Below are positions 1 to 5,296 of a stretch of 5,726 bases of DNA, one piece after another. The notes below the pieces were generated by a model. The model had not been told where the DNA came from and searched no databases. It worked only from the letters and a program-made list of their open reading frames with translations. The first letter of the stretch is position 1, and each line of letters starts with the position of its first letter. The DNA comes from an uncultured Clostridia bacterium (GTDB lineage Bacteria; Bacillota; Clostridia; Christensenellales; Aristaeellaceae). Both the position numbers and the translations under genes were made by a program. The DNA lies in NCBI GenBank assembly GCA_904420265.1, contig CAJFUU010000303.1, forward strand, positions 1 to 5,726, given 5' to 3'.

Positions 1-17
1 CTTTTTTCAAATCCCAT
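1..17 (-). CDS. Possible start of the next tail gene (major tail protein?), cut by the window edge
   Basis: An ATG at 15-17 on the minus strand opens a frame reading M-G-F-E-K before the window ends. A major tail (tube) protein gene normally follows the tail-completion gene in this module, and such proteins often begin with a short charged stretch, so the position fits. The SD evidence is weak: a GGGAAAG-like stretch lies about 11 bases upstream and a better AGGAG about 19 bases upstream, which is too far. Five codons cannot identify a protein. The call rests on gene order and could be wrong about both the start and the product. Confidence 0.2.
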
Positions 18-168
18 CCAGCCGCGTTCTTTCCCACTCCTGCCTGCGCCCGCTCCTTCGAACAATGGCAAGGGGCGCGCCGGCGCGATTCGGCGGAAAA
101 GGTGCAGCAGCGCTACGCTGCCAAATCCAAAGCGCGCTCACAGACGGCCTTTTAACGCGGAAATCGCC
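18..168. other. Intergenic spacer with a small hairpin
   Basis: This is 151 bases between the tail-completion gene and the possible next gene. It contains a perfect 6-base-pair stem with a 3-base loop at 107-121 (arms GCAGCG and CGCTGC). On the minus strand the stem is followed, a few bases later, by a run of four T. That run is too short and too distant for a convincing intrinsic terminator. A GC-rich palindrome (GGCGCGCC) lies at about 75-82. I see no gene here. Confidence 0.5.
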
Positions 169-531
169 TCACTGGTACACGCCCTCTCCGTCTGTCAGCA
201 CCCGGTATCGCGCCGAAATGTGAAAAAAGCGCGTTCTGTCCTCAAACAACGTGGTTGCCTGCGTGCGGGCAAATCCCGCGTCGCAAAGGGCCTCGTCAAT
301 TTCCCCAAGCAGGTCGCGCGCCTCCTTTGCGCCCAGCGCCCACACATCCACGGCGTAGACCAGTTCCGTCAGCGCCTCAGCGCCGTCCGCGCGCGCATAG
401 GTGCGGTTTTCTTCTTCGCGGTATGCCACGCAGGGAACCCGTGACCAATCCGCAGGCCAGGCGTGAAACACCCGGGCCGTACCGGCCGCGCCCTCGATCA
501 GCGAGCGCACCTGCGTCAGCATCGTCCTCAT
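169..531 (-). CDS. Tail-completion / minor tail protein (gp17-like, DUF3168-type)
   Basis: This 120-residue protein probably acts as the tail-completion or tail-to-head joining protein that caps the tail tube where it meets the connector. The sequence has the pattern of gp17-like / DUF3168 proteins: a short N-terminal helix, a P-x-D-W-s-x-V-P-C-V-A-Y stretch at residues 26-37, an E-E-E-N turn, a central strand (L-V-Y-A-V-D-V-W, 57-64), a helix, a G-F near residues 86-87, and a C-terminal I-S-A-R-Y-R-V strand. The ATG overlaps the stop of the gp10-like gene by 4 bases (ATGA). A near-perfect SD (GGAGGTGAT) lies inside the end of that gene, so the two are probably translationally coupled. A second ATG three codons in has a poorer SD. 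Family assignment comes from pattern and position, not from a search. Confidence 0.7.
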   Translation of the reverse strand: MRTMLTQVRSLIEGAAGTARVFHAWPADWSRVPCVAYREEENRTYARADGAEALTELVYAVDVWALGAKEARDLLGEIDEALCDAGFARTQATTLFEDRTRFFHISARYRVLTDGEGVYQ

Positions 532-863
532 CCAATCACCTCCAAAGCGCGGCGCACAGCCTGTGCAGCCCCGGCCTCAAACGCCGGCCGCATATACGGC
601 TGCGGCATCTGGCCGCGCGCGCCGCCCGTACCCAGTTCCACATAGGCGGCGTAAGGCGTTCCCGCGGTTACGCGCGCCGACATGCCGTCTGTACGGACGG
701 CCAGGGAGCGTCGCAGCGCCCCCGTGTCCACCGGTACGCGCTCGCGCGCCTGTTCAAATGCCGTCTGCGCTGCCGATTGAACAACCGCCGCCAAACCGGC
801 GCGCCATTTCTCTTCCAGCGCTTCAAGCCGCCTGCACAGCGCGCCTGCATCCGTTTGCGCCAT
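528..863 (-). CDS. HK97 gp10-like head-tail joining protein
   Basis: This 111-residue protein belongs to the HK97 gp10-like family (PF04883), which acts at the head-tail junction between head closure and tail completion. Diagnostic features are the R-V-P-V-D-T-G-A-L-R-R-S-L block at residues 42-54, the G-T-P-Y-A-A-Y-V-E-L-G-T-G block at 68-80, and the Q-P-Y-M-R-P-A-F block at 88-95. These follow an N-terminal helix with paired E and R residues. The frame is open upstream to an ATG near 1118, but that 85-residue extension is arginine-rich, unlike the family, and covers a repeat-bearing gap. The ATG at 861-863 gives a normal length and has an AAAGGA SD eight bases upstream. An alternative ATG at 870-872 has no usable spacing. 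This is the first gene after a 552-base gap, and a hairpin sits just before its SD. Confidence 0.88.
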   Translation of the reverse strand: MAQTDAGALCRRLEALEEKWRAGLAAVVQSAAQTAFEQARERVPVDTGALRRSLAVRTDGMSARVTAGTPYAAYVELGTGGARGQMPQPYMRPAFEAGAAQAVRRALEVIG

Positions 864-883
864 TTCCAACATCCTTTCTGTTC

Positions 884-916
884 CCGGTACGGCCGGCCTC
901 GGTGGCCAAATACCGG
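884..916 (-). promoter_or_regulatory. Hairpin immediately upstream of the gp10-like gene's ribosome binding site
   Basis: On the minus strand, CCGGTA (911-916) pairs with TACCGG (884-889). Inside, GGCC (904-907) pairs with GGCC (895-898) around a five-base loop, leaving an asymmetric internal loop. The structure ends only a few bases before the AGAAAGGA SD and leaves it single-stranded. It has no following T-run, so it is not an intrinsic terminator. A 5' hairpin next to an accessible SD can stabilise mRNA or define a processed 5' end; that role is inference. Confidence 0.4.
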
Positions 917-937
917 AGCGTGCGGTTCCGCATGGCT

Positions 938-999
938 GAAACGGACTTTTTGCGCCTCTTCTTTTGCGTAAGCCGCCAACTTTGCGTCTTGTCCGTTTC
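938..999 (-). repeat. Structured 62-base repeat, copy A
   Basis: The ends form a perfect 9-base-pair stem: GAAACGGAC at 938-946 and GTCCGTTTC at 991-999. The 44 bases between include an invariant core, shared with copy B, around TTGGCGGCTTACGC on the minus strand. That core contains two direct copies of ACGCAAA. The same element recurs 407 bases away, after the head-closure gene, with roughly 84% identity by hand count and identical length. Arm differences preserve pairing in minus-strand RNA. It could be an RNA element or a palindromic dispersed repeat. No T-run follows on the minus strand. Confidence 0.6.
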
Positions 1000-1341
1000 G
1001 CTGCGCTTCCCGCCGTTTTCTTCCGCCCCGATGCCGCCGGAAAAGCGCGCTTCGGCCGCGTCCAAAGGGCCGGCAGCCTTTCCGGCCGTATGGCGGGGGA
1101 AGATAAACCCCGGACCATGTCCGCCCCAGCCCCGGCAGCCCCTCCGGTGCGCCGCCCAAAACGTTCTTTGGCCGCAACTTACGAAATGCGTTCGCTCTCC
1201 TTTGCCTTAACCAGCGCAGGCAGCGGCCCTCTCCGCGCGCTTTCCAACGCTGACACGCTTTGGGGCCCCGCCTCCCGACACGGCCGGGAAACATCCTCTT
1301 CCGTCAACCGGAAAACTCCGGATTTACCTGTCTCCAGCGCT

Positions 1342-1409
1342 GCCGGGACGAACTTTCCGCGCCTCCTCTTTTGCGTAAGCCGCCAACTTTGCGCCTTGCC
1401 CGTCCCGGC
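1342..1409 (-). repeat. Structured 62-base repeat, copy B, with extended stem
   Basis: This copy begins just after the head-closure stop codon on the minus strand. Its 62-base core is 1345-1406, and the stem extends three more pairs to 1342 and 1409, giving 12 pairs including two G:U in minus-strand RNA (GCCGGGACGGGC with GTTCGTCCCGGC). On the plus strand the two wobbles would be A:C mismatches, so the pairing favours the transcribed minus strand. Relative to copy A, two A:T pairs have become G:C pairs. The stem is not followed by a T-run, so a classical terminator is unlikely. Confidence 0.6.
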
Positions 1410-1415
1410 CCGCCG

Positions 1416-1763
1416 TCACGCCCTCTTTTCCAGCCGCGCCTCCACATGGCCCGACCATGTGTCTACCGACACGCATACCCACTGAACCTGCGTTTCCCCT
1501 GCAAACAGCACGCCATCGCCTTCGACAATGGGCGTCGCACGGGGCAAAAGCAACTTCCGCGCCCGGGCGGCGCGCACGCCGTAGGCTTCGCTGGACAGGC
1601 CGTTGGCCGTATAGCCCAGCGTGTTGCCCACCGGCGCCAGCGAGCCGCGCGCAGAGATGGCGTCGTCTGTGTCAAAGGCTTCGTATACCGCGCCGTCGGC
1701 GTCGCGCGCGCTTTTGCGCGGTACGATCCGCACCGCTATACGCGTCCTCTCCAGCAGTCTCAC
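1416..1763 (-). CDS. Putative head-closure / head-tail joining protein
   Basis: This 115-residue protein sits where the head-closure (stopper) protein is expected, after the gp6/gp15-like connector. It starts with a basic segment (M-R-L-L-E-R-T-R-I-A-V-R-I-V-P-R). A central segment (residues about 40-75) has alternating small and charged residues. It ends in strands resembling the head-tail joining fold: E-G-D-G-V-L-F-A-G-E at 81-90, then V-C-V-S-V-D-T-W-S-G-H-V-E-A-R-L-E to the C-terminus. The start codon is GTG at 1761-1763. It overlaps the connector's TGA by 4 bases (GTGA), and only a weak AAGGCGG-type SD precedes it, suggesting translational coupling. It is followed not by the next tail gene but by the repeat-bearing gap. 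A minor-capsid or other small joining family is possible; the family name is uncertain, the position is not. Confidence 0.65.
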   Translation of the reverse strand: MRLLERTRIAVRIVPRKSARDADGAVYEAFDTDDAISARGSLAPVGNTLGYTANGLSSEAYGVRAARARKLLLPRATPIVEGDGVLFAGETQVQWVCVSVDTWSGHVEARLEKRA

Positions 1764-2050
1764 GTGCCCACCGCCTTTGCCAGGCGATAGGGGTTCAGTT
1801 GCCTGCGCACATCCTCGGGCAGCAACTCTGCCACGCGTTCGGTGCTTCCCTCGCCGTGACGCGTTTCGCCCTCCATGCCCATGCGGTTAAACATCGCCGC
1901 CGCCAGAGAAATCTGTGCTCCCTCCAATGGTTCGGGCACCGTGTCCCGCCCCGTATAGGCGCGGATAAAGCGTCCGGCATCGTCCAGAAGGTCCTGCAAA
2001 AGCGTCTCGTCGGTCGCGTCGGGCAGGCGGCGCTTCAGCCTCGCCAACAC
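1760..2050 (-). CDS. Head-tail connector protein (HK97 gp6 / SPP1 gp15-like adaptor)
   Basis: This 96-residue, mainly helical protein matches the phage gp6-like connector family (PF05135), which forms the ring docking under the portal. Visible landmarks are T-D-E-T-L-L-Q-D-L-L-D-D-A at residues 13-25, R-F-I-R-A-Y-T-G-R at 27-35, V-P-E-P-L at 38-42, the helix with L-A-A-A-M-F-N-R-M-G-M-E-G-E around 49-62, and the C-terminal L-N-P-Y-R-L at 85-90. The last two are characteristic of the family. The start is GTG at 2048-2050, with AGGAGG eight bases upstream. That SD overlaps the TAG stop of the capsid gene, leaving a 12-base spacer. The ATG-less start and length are normal for the family. It is part of the packed capsid-connector gene cluster. 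Confidence 0.85.
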   Translation of the reverse strand: MLARLKRRLPDATDETLLQDLLDDAGRFIRAYTGRDTVPEPLEGAQISLAAAMFNRMGMEGETRHGEGSTERVAELLPEDVRRQLNPYRLAKAVGT

Positions 2051-2062
2051 GTTCTTTCCCTC

Positions 2063-3178
2063 CTAGCCCAACACGCGCACGGCCAGTTCAGGGTACACGG
2101 TTTTGAAGCCGTAAAGCACGTCCATCGAATAAATGGAGCGCTTATACTGCTGGTCGTATCCGCGCGTGACACGCAGCGAAATGCCGTTGTAGCTGGTTAC
2201 ATGGCTCATCACGCCCTGCCCGTCGGGGTTGGTCAAGGGGCGGGTAACGTAGGCGAAGGCCATGGGATGGAAGGCCAGGTTGGCGGTGTGGTCGCCGACA
2301 ATTTCCACGTCCGCATTGTCGCTCAGGGCGGGCAATGCCGGGGCCACCTTCACGCCGGCAATGGCATTGGAAGAAGCCGTAGCGCTGTCCTCGGTCACGG
2401 TGTAATAATTGCCGTCAATCTTGAGAAGATCGCCACGGACCAGATTGCCGGTCAACGCCGTGGCGTCGATGGAAAGCTGCGTCGCGCCTGCTTCCACGGC
2501 GCCGTTGATTTTGACGGCGGTAGCGGCGGTAATGCCGCTTTTATGCACATGTACGCCTTGGGACATGTAGTTGTCAATGCCGTATACCCTGCCGATGGCG
2601 CCTTCGCGCAACGCCTGCGTGCTGCCGGCCTTGTTGGCGTTCACCAGCGCGTCCAGCGCGGTAAATTTGGCGTCGGCCTCGGCGTCCCAAACGGCGGCGC
2701 GGCCGTAATTGGGCGCGCGGTTGAGGTTGAGACGGCGGCGGGCGGCGGCAATGTCGTCCAGCGTGCCGGGCGTGGTGCCCGCCGTGCCCACGGCGTAGTA
2801 CACGTCCTTGTAAAGCGCCAGGCCGTCGCGGTTGATTTTCTCAGCCAGGGCGGCGGCGGCAGGCTCGACAAACACGCGATTGAGGTCGTCGATGGACGTA
2901 GCGGTTTCGATGGCCGACGCGCGCGCGTCCACGGTAGCCAGGTGATCCAGCGTGACTTCCACGCTGTCCTCGACGATGTCCTGATAGTTCACGCCGCTCT
3001 CTTCGTCAAAGTCCTCGGCTTCGAGCGCCACCGGTTTGCGCACGCGGATGGTATCGCCGTAGCTGTGTTCCACCTCGGAAAAATCGCGGTGCGTGAGCGT
3101 GGGAAAAACCAGGTTGTCAATCAGCCTCGGCAACGCCTCGCGGGCGATTGCCTTGAGCGTGAGCAAGTTGTTGCCCAT
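2063..3178 (-). CDS. Major capsid protein, P22 coat-like (HK97 fold)
   Basis: This 371-residue protein is the shell-forming subunit. It resembles the P22 coat (gene 5) family (PF11651) found in many Firmicute siphophages. The N-terminal region has L-V-F-P-T-L-T-H-R-D-F at 23-33 and G-D-T-I-R-V-R-K-P at 41-49. A D-H-L-A-T-V-D helix follows at 78-84. G-R-V-Y-G-I-D-N-Y-M-S-Q at 196-207 is typical of the family. Residues about 221-291 form a beta-rich insertion (G-D-L-L-K-I-D-G-N-Y-Y-T-V at 249-261) resembling the P22 insertion domain, and the HK97-type core resumes near 300. Y-G-F-K-T-V-Y-P-E-L-A-V-R-V closes the protein. The ATG has AGGAGG eight bases upstream, with the SD overlapping the scaffold's TAG. 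The gene directly follows the scaffold, the standard arrangement. It appears intact. No prohead protease is seen nearby, consistent with the P22-like type. Confidence 0.92.
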   Translation of the reverse strand: MGNNLLTLKAIAREALPRLIDNLVFPTLTHRDFSEVEHSYGDTIRVRKPVALEAEDFDEESGVNYQDIVEDSVEVTLDHLATVDARASAIETATSIDDLNRVFVEPAAAALAEKINRDGLALYKDVYYAVGTAGTTPGTLDDIAAARRRLNLNRAPNYGRAAVWDAEADAKFTALDALVNANKAGSTQALREGAIGRVYGIDNYMSQGVHVHKSGITAATAVKINGAVEAGATQLSIDATALTGNLVRGDLLKIDGNYYTVTEDSATASSNAIAGVKVAPALPALSDNADVEIVGDHTANLAFHPMAFAYVTRPLTNPDGQGVMSHVTSYNGISLRVTRGYDQQYKRSIYSMDVLYGFKTVYPELAVRVLG

Positions 3179-3190
3179 GTGTGTTTCCTC

Positions 3191-3529
3191 CTAATTGCGT
3201 TTTTTCGCGTAGTACAGGTTGTAGTAATCCTCGTCGCTCATGTCGTCCGTCAGGCGATTGGCCGGCGCGCGCGCCGGGGCCTCGCCGCGCATGCGCTCGA
3301 GCACGCCGTGCTCCACGGCCACGCGGAACGCCTGCTCGGCGGCGTTGAGCGATTTTTCCAGCGCTTCGGGGCTCTCATACGAGAGCGCGCCCGAAAGCGC
3401 GTCGGGCAGCGAGCGGTCGCGCAGCGCCTGCCGGGCGGCAAGGCGCATTTCGCGCATTTCCACGGCGCGCTCGCGTTCCCGCAGCGCCTGTTCGGGAGTC
3501 TTGCCCTCCACATCGCGCGTGTTGTCCAT
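3191..3529 (-). CDS. Short capsid scaffolding protein (DUF4355-like)
   Basis: This 112-residue, highly charged helical protein lies between portal and capsid, the usual place of the scaffold that guides procapsid assembly and then leaves. The first half is a likely coiled coil (T-P-E-Q-A-L-R-E-R-E-R-A-V-E-M-R-E-M-R-L, residues 11-30). It is followed by L-P-D-A-L-S-G-A-L-S-Y-E-S-P-E-A-L (41-56) and N-A-A-E-Q-A-F-R-V-A-V-E (61-72), both typical of DUF4355 (PF14265). The C-terminus D-E-D-Y-Y-N-L-Y-Y-A-K-K-R is the short basic tail thought to contact the coat. Many family members run to about 180-220 residues; this one lacks much of the usual N-terminal region. The ATG has a strong GGGAGGTGA SD. 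An 18-base spacer separates it from the portal stop. The family call comes from pattern and order. Confidence 0.75.
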   Translation of the reverse strand: MDNTRDVEGKTPEQALRERERAVEMREMRLAARQALRDRSLPDALSGALSYESPEALEKSLNAAEQAFRVAVEHGVLERMRGEAPARAPANRLTDDMSDEDYYNLYYAKKRN

Positions 3530-3547
3530 GCCAGTTCACCTCCCTTC

Positions 3548-4816
3548 TCAGCTTTCGTGCTGCAACCGCCTGCGCAGTTCGTCGTCGTCCACCAGGCCGC
3601 GAAGCAGGTTAACGGTCTGCGCCTCTTCCAGGGCGTTTACCGGCAAGGCGCGGTGGAATTCAACGCGCACTTCCCCAACGTTGAGCCGGGGCGCGCCGCG
3701 CCGCTCCTGGAAAGCGGCAAAGCGCTCCAGGCGCTGGGTAAGCGCCTCGCGGAAGCAACGCTCCTTGACCTTGGTGAGCTGTTCCAACCCCAACAGTTTG
3801 TACTTCATGGCCACGCCGCTGGAATTGCCGGCGAACTGTTCGTCGGTCAGGTCGGGAATCATGCTCATCTTGTGAATATCCTCGCGCAGCGCGCGCCGCA
3901 GCACTTCGGTGTCGCTTTCGGAAAGCTGCTTGCACAACCATTCTGCGCGGGCGTCGCTGTCCGGTAGCGCCAACGCCTTGTCCTCGCGCAGTTGCTGGCC
4001 GGGGCTGCGGCCGAGGGCGTCGGTTTCCAACGTGCAGCCATACAGCAGCAGCAAAGCGTCCACAAATTGTTGCTTGTCGTTCACACGGTCGGATTGCAGC
4101 TGATCGTAGGCGTCGATCAGCGTCAAAACGCCCTCAAAATCTCCGCGCTCGTCCGGGCTGTTCCAGTACTCCACCATGGGCACGCCGCCGAAGTAGTGCG
4201 GCCGCGTATGCACCAAATCGCCCGCCTCCAGGCGCAAAGCGTCGCGACAGAGGTAGCGCGCCTCGCCCGTGGCGGTATACACGTCCACGCGCATGCCGCC
4301 GTCTCTTCCACATTCGTCGCAGGTGCCGGTGAGCAAAACGCCAAACAGCGGCTTGCAGGCCACGGTGTCGTCATACACCACGAAAGCGCTGCGCGGATCC
4401 AGCGCGGCGGTGCGGGCGCGCGCCTGTTCGTCGGCGTAAATCAACTCCACGCCCTTGCCGAAAATGCTGGCGTCCCGGGCCAGTTCTGCATCGACGCTGT
4501 CGATATTGGCGGCGCGCAGGTCGCGCAGTACGCTCTCCAGCGCCAGCCGCTGCCTGCCTTCAGCGGCATAGGTCACAGGGCTGCCGATCAAGTAACCGGC
4601 GGCCATGGTGGTAATGTAATGTGGAAAGCCGTTGACCAAGCGCGCGTTGGGCAGCCCGCTTTTGCGCTGGCGGGCGCAGATGGGGTGTCGCCCGTCATAA
4701 TAGGCGCGCAGCCTGTTGAGCCTGCTCAGGCCTTCCATATGTTCCTCAATGACGGCGCGCACCGCCCGCGCCGGGGGCGTGCCGTTGGCCGTCACATATC
4801 CGGGTCTGGTAATCAT
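3548..4816 (-). CDS. Portal protein, SPP1 gp6-like
   Basis: This 422-residue protein forms the dodecameric portal ring at the capsid vertex through which DNA is pumped (PF05133-type). Recognisable blocks: R-L-R-A-Y-Y-D-G-R-H-P-I at 35-46; N-A-R-L-V-N-G-F-P-H-Y-I at 57-68, leading to A-A-G-Y-L-I-G-S-P-V-T-Y at 72-83; F-G-K-G-V-E-L at 119-125; D-P-R-S-A-F-V-V-Y-D-D at 140-150; P-M-V-E-Y-W-N at 213-219; I-D-A-Y-D-Q-L-Q-S-D at 234-243; I-P-D-L-T-D-E-Q-F-A-G-N-S-S-G-V-A-M-K-Y-K at 320-340, the crown/clip transition typical of the family. The frame continues upstream to 5029 without a stop, but the ATG at 4814-4816 has AGGAGG six bases away, and the extension looks like arginine-rich non-coding sequence. 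It is slightly shorter than SPP1 gp6. C166-D-E-C169 is an unusual detail. The large terminase expected upstream is absent. Confidence 0.93.
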   Translation of the reverse strand: MITRPGYVTANGTPPARAVRAVIEEHMEGLSRLNRLRAYYDGRHPICARQRKSGLPNARLVNGFPHYITTMAAGYLIGSPVTYAAEGRQRLALESVLRDLRAANIDSVDAELARDASIFGKGVELIYADEQARARTAALDPRSAFVVYDDTVACKPLFGVLLTGTCDECGRDGGMRVDVYTATGEARYLCRDALRLEAGDLVHTRPHYFGGVPMVEYWNSPDERGDFEGVLTLIDAYDQLQSDRVNDKQQFVDALLLLYGCTLETDALGRSPGQQLREDKALALPDSDARAEWLCKQLSESDTEVLRRALREDIHKMSMIPDLTDEQFAGNSSGVAMKYKLLGLEQLTKVKERCFREALTQRLERFAAFQERRGAPRLNVGEVRVEFHRALPVNALEEAQTVNLLRGLVDDDELRRRLQHES

Positions 4817-4829
4817 CCGTTTCCTCCTT

Positions 4830-4860
4830 CCAGTGTTGCCGGGCCCCACTGGTCCGGCAA
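4830..4860 (-). promoter_or_regulatory. Two mutually exclusive hairpins in the portal leader
   Basis: TTGCCGG (4836-4842) pairs with CCGGCAA (4854-4860), with further C:G pairs inside a single mismatch and a five-base loop. Alternatively CCAGTG (4830-4835) pairs with CACTGG (4847-4852). The two pairings share bases, so only one can form at a time. The structure ends seven bases before the AGGAGG of portal (4823-4828); the alternative stem comes within one base of it. No T-run follows in the minus direction. This is compatible with control of portal translation or with mRNA stabilisation; no ligand or partner can be inferred. Confidence 0.4.
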
Positions 4861-5296
4861 TAGACGCATGCCTCGCAATCCCATCAGCGTCTTCCGGCGC
4901 TTTGCCTCTGGCCCAAGCCGCGGGGCGCTTCCTGTGCGCCCGCTTTCCGCCGCCGGCCCGGAGCGGACAAGCGCAACTTCTCGAGTGTGCAGAGCCTCGC
5001 TTTCTGGGCCCAAAGCCCCTCCAACGCACAGAAAACTGCCGGTACTAACATCCCGTTTGCGTACCTCCGCGCGCCTGTTCTCACGCCTGACCGCTCATGG
5101 ACTGGCGCCAAGCCGTCTCCGCCGAGGTGATCGAACGCCGGGCGCTTGGGCGATTCCCGTCGCATTCCCCCATGCCGAAAGAACGGGCCGCAAGCGGCCG
5201 CGGGAGGAAACGCTTTCATGCCGTCTCCTTGCCGCATGGCCGGACGCCTTCATGCCGAAGCGGTATTTTCCTTCCGCCTCGCGCATCTTCCCCGTG

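Larger units (their letters stand above)
864..1415. other. 552-base gap within the head-tail operon, no supported gene
   Basis: In this module the head-closure gene is normally followed directly by the gp10-like gene. Here 552 bases separate them. Several open frames cross the stretch on both strands, but none has a recognisable domain, a good SD with sensible spacing, or the family-like composition of the neighbours. The stretch holds two copies of a 62-base repeat (938-999 and 1345-1406), a leader hairpin next to the gp10 gene (884-916), and other GC-rich inverted repeats such as GGCCGG / CCGGCC at 1068-1087. It is best described as a structured, repeat-bearing non-coding spacer of unknown origin. 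Confidence 0.65.

Noticed and set aside
107..121. Intrinsic terminator after the tail-completion gene
   Set aside because: The stem has only six pairs and the following T-run is four bases and displaced; continued transcription into the tail genes is expected.
864..1118. N-terminal extension of the gp10-like protein
   Set aside because: The frame is open, but the extension is arginine-rich, covers copy A of the repeat, makes the protein far longer than the family, and a good SD precedes the ATG at 861-863.
1158..1200. Third, inverted copy of the 62-base element (cgtaag / ttgcggcc similarity)
   Set aside because: Only about a dozen scattered bases match and no terminal stem is present.
1457..3967. 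836-codon plus-strand open frame opposite the capsid, connector and scaffold genes
   Set aside because: It runs antisense to well-supported capsid genes, has no SD or family resemblance, and is explained by the codon bias of the GC-rich minus-strand genes leaving few stops on the opposite strand.
4817..5029. N-terminal extension of portal
   Set aside because: The ATG at 4814-4816 has a strong, well-spaced AGGAGG and starts a normal SPP1-like N-terminus; the extension has no portal features and spans the leader hairpins.
4884..5219. Minus-strand frame of 111 codons with an AAGGAG five bases before its ATG
   Set aside because: The SD and ATG look real, but the product (basic, low in hydrophobic core, no recognisable motif) resembles translated non-coding GC-rich sequence. 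Kept only as a possibility; conservation in relatives would be needed to call it.
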